64,000 nt of DNA, taken from the NCBI RefSeq assembly GCF_026343185.1, contig NZ_JAPEMA010000001.1, forward strand, positions 4,154,001-4,218,000, written 5' to 3'. Below, piece by piece: positions 60,418 through 64,000 of this stretch. This stretch comes from Streptomyces sp. NBC_00091. Lineage in GTDB: Bacteria; Actinomycetota; Actinomycetes; Streptomycetales; Streptomycetaceae. The position numbers were made by a program, and so were the translations under genes. Within the stretch, counting starts at the first letter, position 1. Every line of letters begins with the position of its first letter. Below the pieces are notes generated by a model that did no database searches, was not told where the DNA came from, and worked only from the letters and a program-made list of their open reading frames with translations.

Positions 60418-61041
60418 TCACCGGTTCCCGGGCCGCCCGGCGGTGACGTATCCCACGCCGCCCAGCACGGCGTCCACCAGCGCGTCCGCGTACGCGTGCG
60501 TCAGCGGCGCGGTCCGCATCAGCCACCGGTACGTCACCGGGCCCACCAGCATCTCCACCGTCAGCCGTAGATCCGCGTCCGCCGGGAGCTGCCCGGCCTC
60601 CCGGGCCGCCCGCAACCGCGCCTCGTACAGCGCGAGCTGCGGCTCCAGCAGCTTCTCCGTGAAGCGGGCCCCCAGCTCCGGGTCGGTCGCCCCGGCGGCG
60701 GCCAGGGCGCGCGCGGGGGCCTCGTACCGGGCGTCGGCGAACTCGTCGACCGTCGCCCGCAGTACGGACTTCAGGTCGGCCGCCAGGTCCCCGGTGTCCG
60801 GGAAGCTCCAGCCGGTCTCCGCGCCGGCCTCTCCGGCCAGCGCCAGCGAGGCGTCCAGCAGTACGGCGGCCTTCGAGGACCACCAGCGGTAGATGGTCTG
60901 CTTGCCGACTCCCGCGCGGGCCGCGATGGCCTCGATGGTCAGCTTGTTGTAGCCGACCTCGCCGAGCAGCACGAGGGCGGCGTCGAGGATGGCGCGCCGG
61001 GAGCGGTCGCTGCGGCGGGCGGCGTCGGGGGGCTTGGTCAC
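60418..61041 (-). CDS. TetR-family transcriptional regulator
   Basis: A 207-residue regulator: helix-turn-helix about 15-60 (RRAILDAALVLLGEVG, LTIEAIAARAGVGKQTIYRWWSSKAAVLLDA) and a C-terminal ligand domain. It starts with GTG at 61039-61041. An AAGACG/CGTCTT inverted repeat at about 61050-61080 in its promoter is a candidate operator. It is divergent from the DDAH gene. Ligand unknown. No relation to the KstR sites. Confidence 0.85.
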   Translation of the reverse strand: MTKPPDAARRSDRSRRAILDAALVLLGEVGYNKLTIEAIAARAGVGKQTIYRWWSSKAAVLLDASLALAGEAGAETGWSFPDTGDLAADLKSVLRATVDEFADARYEAPARALAAAGATDPELGARFTEKLLEPQLALYEARLRAAREAGQLPADADLRLTVEMLVGPVTYRWLMRTAPLTHAYADALVDAVLGGVGYVTAGRPGNR

Positions 61042-61203
61042 CGGGCCAACGTATCAAGACGGTGCGAAACGTCTCGTCTTCCAGCCGTTGTGGTAATCAC
61101 CCGATCAGTTCACTGCGCGGTCAGCCCGCAGGAGGGACGATTCTCTCGACACACGCACAGCACCGTGCCGTGAGTCCGTAGTCGTAGTCGTGAGGAGCCT
61201 TCT

Positions 61204-62013
61204 TTGCGCAGAGACGCCACACCCCGGCGCTACCTGATGTGCCCACCCGCACACTTCAAGGTCACGTACTCCATCAACCCGTGGATGGACCCCACGAAAC
61301 CGGTGGACCTGCCCCTCGCACACGCCCAGTGGGAAGACCTGAGGGACCGCTACCTCTCCCTCGGCCACACCGTCGAGACCCTCGTGCCCGATCCCGGCCT
61401 GCCCGACATGGTCTTCGCCGCGAACGGGGCCCTCGTCGTCGACGGGAGGGTGCTCGGCGCCCGCTTCGCCTACCCGGAACGCGCCGCCGAGGCGGAGATC
61501 CACCTCGACTGGTTCCGCGAGCACGGCTTCGAGGAGGTCCACGAGCCCTCCCACGTCAACGAGGGCGAGGGGGACTTCGCCGTCACCGCCACCTACATCC
61601 TGGCCGGCCGGGGCTTCCGCTCCAGTCCGCTCTCGCACGACGAGGCGCAGGAGTTCTTCGGCCGCCCCGTCATCGGCCTCGACCTGGTGGACCCGCGCTA
61701 CTACCACCTGGACACGGCGCTCTGCGTCCTCGACGGCGACGAGATCATGTACCACCCGCCGGCCTTCTCCCCGGGCAGCCGGGCCGTCCTGCGCCGGCTC
61801 TTCCCGGACGCCCTGCTCGTGGAGGCCGAGGACGCGGCGGCCTTCGGCCTGAACTCGGTCTCCGACGGGCGGCACGTGCTGCTCCCGCAGGCCGCGGCCG
61901 GGCTGTTGGCGCCGCTGCGCGAGCGGGGGTTCGAGCCGGTGCCGATGGACCTGGGCGAGCTGCTCAAGGGCGGCGGCAGCGTGAAGTGCTGCACCCAGGA
62001 GCTGCGGCCCTGA
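61204..62013 (+). CDS. Dimethylarginine dimethylaminohydrolase-like / amidinotransferase-fold enzyme
   Basis: A 269-residue guanidino-modifying enzyme. Substrate-site segments are PDMVFAANGALVVDG (about 73-87), EGEGDFAVTATYILAG (about 121-136) and the active-site His in YYHLDTALCVL (about 168). The catalytic Cys lies near the C-terminus in GGGSVKCCTQEL. It hydrolyses methylated arginine or a related guanidino compound to citrulline. TTG at 61204 is the start, with GAGGAG upstream. It is divergent from the TetR gene, which may control it. Confidence 0.88.
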   Translation: MRRDATPRRYLMCPPAHFKVTYSINPWMDPTKPVDLPLAHAQWEDLRDRYLSLGHTVETLVPDPGLPDMVFAANGALVVDGRVLGARFAYPERAAEAEIHLDWFREHGFEEVHEPSHVNEGEGDFAVTATYILAGRGFRSSPLSHDEAQEFFGRPVIGLDLVDPRYYHLDTALCVLDGDEIMYHPPAFSPGSRAVLRRLFPDALLVEAEDAAAFGLNSVSDGRHVLLPQAAAGLLAPLRERGFEPVPMDLGELLKGGGSVKCCTQELRP

Positions 62014-62032
62014 GGAGCTGAGGCCCTGAGTC

Positions 62033-63037
62033 CTATGCGGAGGCGGGCGGCCATGCGTCGCCCCACTGCGCGTCCCGGGCCGCCTTGTAGAGGTCGCCGT
62101 GGCGCTTGGTGACGGTGGCCCGGGTCAGGCCCGCCTCCTCGGGACCGCACAGGTCCAGCAGGACGAGCCCCTTCCGGATCTGCGGCCTGCGCGTGATCCG
62201 GGAGGGGACCGGCGCCACGGGGAACCGCGTCGCGGCGACGTAGCTGAACTTCTCGTCCTCGTACGGGAGGGACCCGCCCTTGACCTGCCGGTGCAGGGAG
62301 GAGCGGCTGACCCGCGCCGAGAAGTGGCACCAGTCCTGCCCGACCTCGATGGGGCAGGCCCCGTCGTGCGGGCAGGGCGCCGCCACCGTCATCCCGGCCT
62401 CGATCAGCTGCTCGCGGGCCTCGCGGATGCGCAGGTACCCCTCGGGCGTGCCCGGCTCGATCAGCACCACCGCCCGCCCGGCGCGGGCCGCCTCGGCGAC
62501 GACCGCCTGGCGGGCCTGCGGCGTGAGCTCGCCCAGGACGTACGACACGGTCACCAGGTCGGCCTCGGGGAGGCTGATCCCGCTCCCGATGACGGCCCTG
62601 CGCCACTCGGCCGCGCGCAGCACCTCGGAGGACGAGCGCCCCGCCAGCTCCTTGCCGAGGGCCAGGGCCGGCTCCGCCCAGTCCAGCACCGTGGTCCCGC
62701 GGGGTCCGTCCCAGGTGGCGTCGACCGCCCAGGTCGCGGCTCCCGTGCCGCCGCCCACGTCCACGTGCGAGCCCGGGACCCACTCCGGCGCGGCCTCGGC
62801 CAGCGCGTCCAGGGCGGAGCGTACGGCTTCGAAGGTGGCCGGCATCCGGTACGCCGCGTACGCCGCGACGTCGGAGCGGTCGCGCAGGACGGGGGCGTCG
62901 GTGGGGGTGGTTCCCCGGTAGCTGGCGATCAGCCGCTCGACGGCGGCCGTGGCCTGCTTCGGCGGGAGCCCGTCGAGCAGCCCGCCGAGCGCGCTGCGGA
63001 GGGTTTCGGCGGTGGTGGGGGCGGAGGCGGCGTTCAC
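62033..63037 (-). CDS. Rsm22-family small ribosomal subunit methyltransferase-like protein
   Basis: A 334-residue protein. SAM-binding motif VDVGGGTGAATWAVDA (about 93-108) and VSYVLGELTP follow. A cluster of cysteines (CPHDGACP, DWCHFS) near 225-245 matches the Fe-S site described for the Rsm22/METTL17 group. Members act in mitochondrial or bacterial small-subunit assembly. It starts with GTG at 63035-63037 and lies 9 bases from the transporter gene stop, in the same direction, so the two could form one transcript. Confidence 0.85.
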   Translation of the reverse strand: MNAASAPTTAETLRSALGGLLDGLPPKQATAAVERLIASYRGTTPTDAPVLRDRSDVAAYAAYRMPATFEAVRSALDALAEAAPEWVPGSHVDVGGGTGAATWAVDATWDGPRGTTVLDWAEPALALGKELAGRSSSEVLRAAEWRRAVIGSGISLPEADLVTVSYVLGELTPQARQAVVAEAARAGRAVVLIEPGTPEGYLRIREAREQLIEAGMTVAAPCPHDGACPIEVGQDWCHFSARVSRSSLHRQVKGGSLPYEDEKFSYVAATRFPVAPVPSRITRRPQIRKGLVLLDLCGPEEAGLTRATVTKRHGDLYKAARDAQWGDAWPPASA

Positions 63038-63046
63038 CTGCGAAGT

Positions 63047-64000
63047 TTACGGCGCGGCCGGGGCGGCCGGGGCGTCCGGTACGGCCATGGGTGCGCGGGG
63101 CCGCCACGGCCGGCACATCCCGAGGAAGCAGGCCACCGCCAGCAGCGAGCAGGTCAGCTGGACCAGTGCCATCGGCACCGCCGTGTCCTCGCCCGCGATG
63201 CCGACCAGCGGCGAGGCGATCGCCCCGACCAGGAAGGAGGAGGTGCCCAGCAGCGCGGACGCCGATCCGGCGGCGTGCGGGGTGCGCATGAGTGCCTGCG
63301 CGTTGGTGTTCGGCAGCAGCAGGCCCATCGCCGACATCAGCACGAACAGCGCGGCGGCGACCGGGACCAGCCCGGCCTTCCCGAACACCCCGGTGGACAT
63401 GAGCAGCAGGGCGACCGAGGCCGCGGTGATGACCGCGAGGCCGGCGGCCAGGGCCTTGTCCAGGCTGACCCGGCCGACCAGCAGCTTGCCATTGATCTGG
63501 CCGACGACGATCAGCCCGACGGAGTTCAGGCCGAACAGCAGGCTGAAGGCCTGAGGGGAGGCCCCGTAGATCTCCTGCACGACGAAGGGCGAGGCGGATA
63601 TGTAGGAGAAGAGCACCGCGAAGGAGAAGCCGCCCGTCAGGGTGTACCCCGCGAAGACCCGGTCGCCGAGCAGCCCGCGCATGGTCCGCAGCGCGGCGCC
63701 CACGCCGCCGGTCTGGCGGCGCTCGGGCGGCAGGGTCTCGCCGAGGCTGCGCCAGACCAGCAGGGTGAGCGCGAGGCCGACGGCGGTGAGGACGACGAAG
63801 ACCCCGCGCCAGTCGGCGAAGCGGAGCACCTGGCCGCCGATCAGCGGGGCGATGATCGGGGCGGTCCCGGATATCAGCATGAGGGTGGAGAAGAAGCGGG
63901 CCATCTCGACCCCCTCGTACAGATCGCGTACGACGGCCCGCGCGATGACGATGGCGGCCGCGCCGGCCAGGCCCTGGAGCAGCCGGAAGCCGATCAGCAG
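63047..64000 (-). CDS. MFS transporter, Bcr/CflA-type (partial, 5' end beyond the window)
   Basis: The C-terminal 317 residues of a multidrug efflux MFS protein. The frame stays open to the window edge (LLIGFRLLQGLAGAAAIVIARAVVRDL upstream of the internal ATG at 63902-63904). SGTAPIIAPLIGGQVL and WRGVFVVLT are typical Bcr/CflA motifs. About nine transmembrane helices are visible. It exports small drugs by proton antiport; substrate unknown. Confidence 0.85.
   Translation of the reverse strand: MLIGFRLLQGLAGAAAIVIARAVVRDLYEGVEMARFFSTLMLISGTAPIIAPLIGGQVLRFADWRGVFVVLTAVGLALTLLVWRSLGETLPPERRQTGGVGAALRTMRGLLGDRVFAGYTLTGGFSFAVLFSYISASPFVVQEIYGASPQAFSLLFGLNSVGLIVVGQINGKLLVGRVSLDKALAAGLAVITAASVALLLMSTGVFGKAGLVPVAAALFVLMSAMGLLLPNTNAQALMRTPHAAGSASALLGTSSFLVGAIASPLVGIAGEDTAVPMALVQLTCSLLAVACFLGMCRPWRPRAPMAVPDAPAAPAAP

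Overview
The window is high-GC actinobacterial DNA and reads as a Streptomyces chromosome. Signs are the codon bias, frequent GTG/TTG starts, 4-bp stop/start overlaps, an XRE/DUF5753-DUF397 pair, several membrane Ser/Thr kinases, F420-dependent enzymes and a class A RNase P RNA gene. No rRNA, tRNA, CRISPR array, prophage or antibiotic biosynthetic cluster was seen.

Main theme, a dispersed KstR regulon for sterol side-chain oxidation: a close relative of mycobacterial KstR (15957-16568) lies in a window with seven sites matching, or one base off, the KstR palindrome TnnAACnnGTTnnA. The sites sit in front of cyp125 and fadA5 (1-3 kb); an MBL-fold hydrolase, an aldehyde dehydrogenase and a 3Fe-4S ferredoxin (10.7-13.7 kb); kstR and a glycosyltransferase operon (16.7 kb); a double-length FadE34-type acyl-CoA dehydrogenase with an SCP-x thiolase (33.2-36.5 kb); and a MaoC hydratase, Zn alcohol dehydrogenase and Hsd4-like SDR (39.9-42.8 kb). 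Together they give terminal hydroxylation (P450 plus ferredoxin), alcohol and aldehyde oxidation, and a beta-oxidation cycle. Ring-degrading enzymes, a sterol-CoA ligase and Mce4 transport are absent here. A second palindrome, CTGAC-N5-GTCAG, accompanies the KstR site at the FadE34 and MaoC promoters.

Other blocks: 3.8-10.7 kb is a cobalamin-riboswitch-controlled ECF transporter with two secreted or anchored proteins, one resembling the alpha-barrel of eukaryotic B12 carriers; its ATPase carries a linker of about 320 residues grown from repeats. 13.8-15.9 kb is a three-gene cassette between 42-bp inverted repeats. 16.8-20.8 kb holds a glycosyltransferase, methyltransferase, terpenoid-barrel protein and lipoprotein. 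20.8-27 kb holds assorted secreted and cell-wall proteins. 27-33 kb holds an XRE/DUF397 pair and three tandem Ser/Thr kinases. 36.6-39.7 kb holds an amidohydrolase, a P450 and a truncated receiver protein. 42.9-51.2 kb holds a HAD phosphatase, a Nif3/zinc-ribbon/RNase H operon, a fourth kinase and rnpB. 51.5-54.1 kb holds a MerR gene whose partner is broken and abuts a TnpB-like element. 54.2-64 kb holds RNB ribonuclease, an ArsR-like regulator with a secreted lectin, YaaA, an ECF sigma factor with a 30-codon upstream ORF, a prim-pol, TetR, DDAH, Rsm22 and a partial Bcr/CflA transporter.
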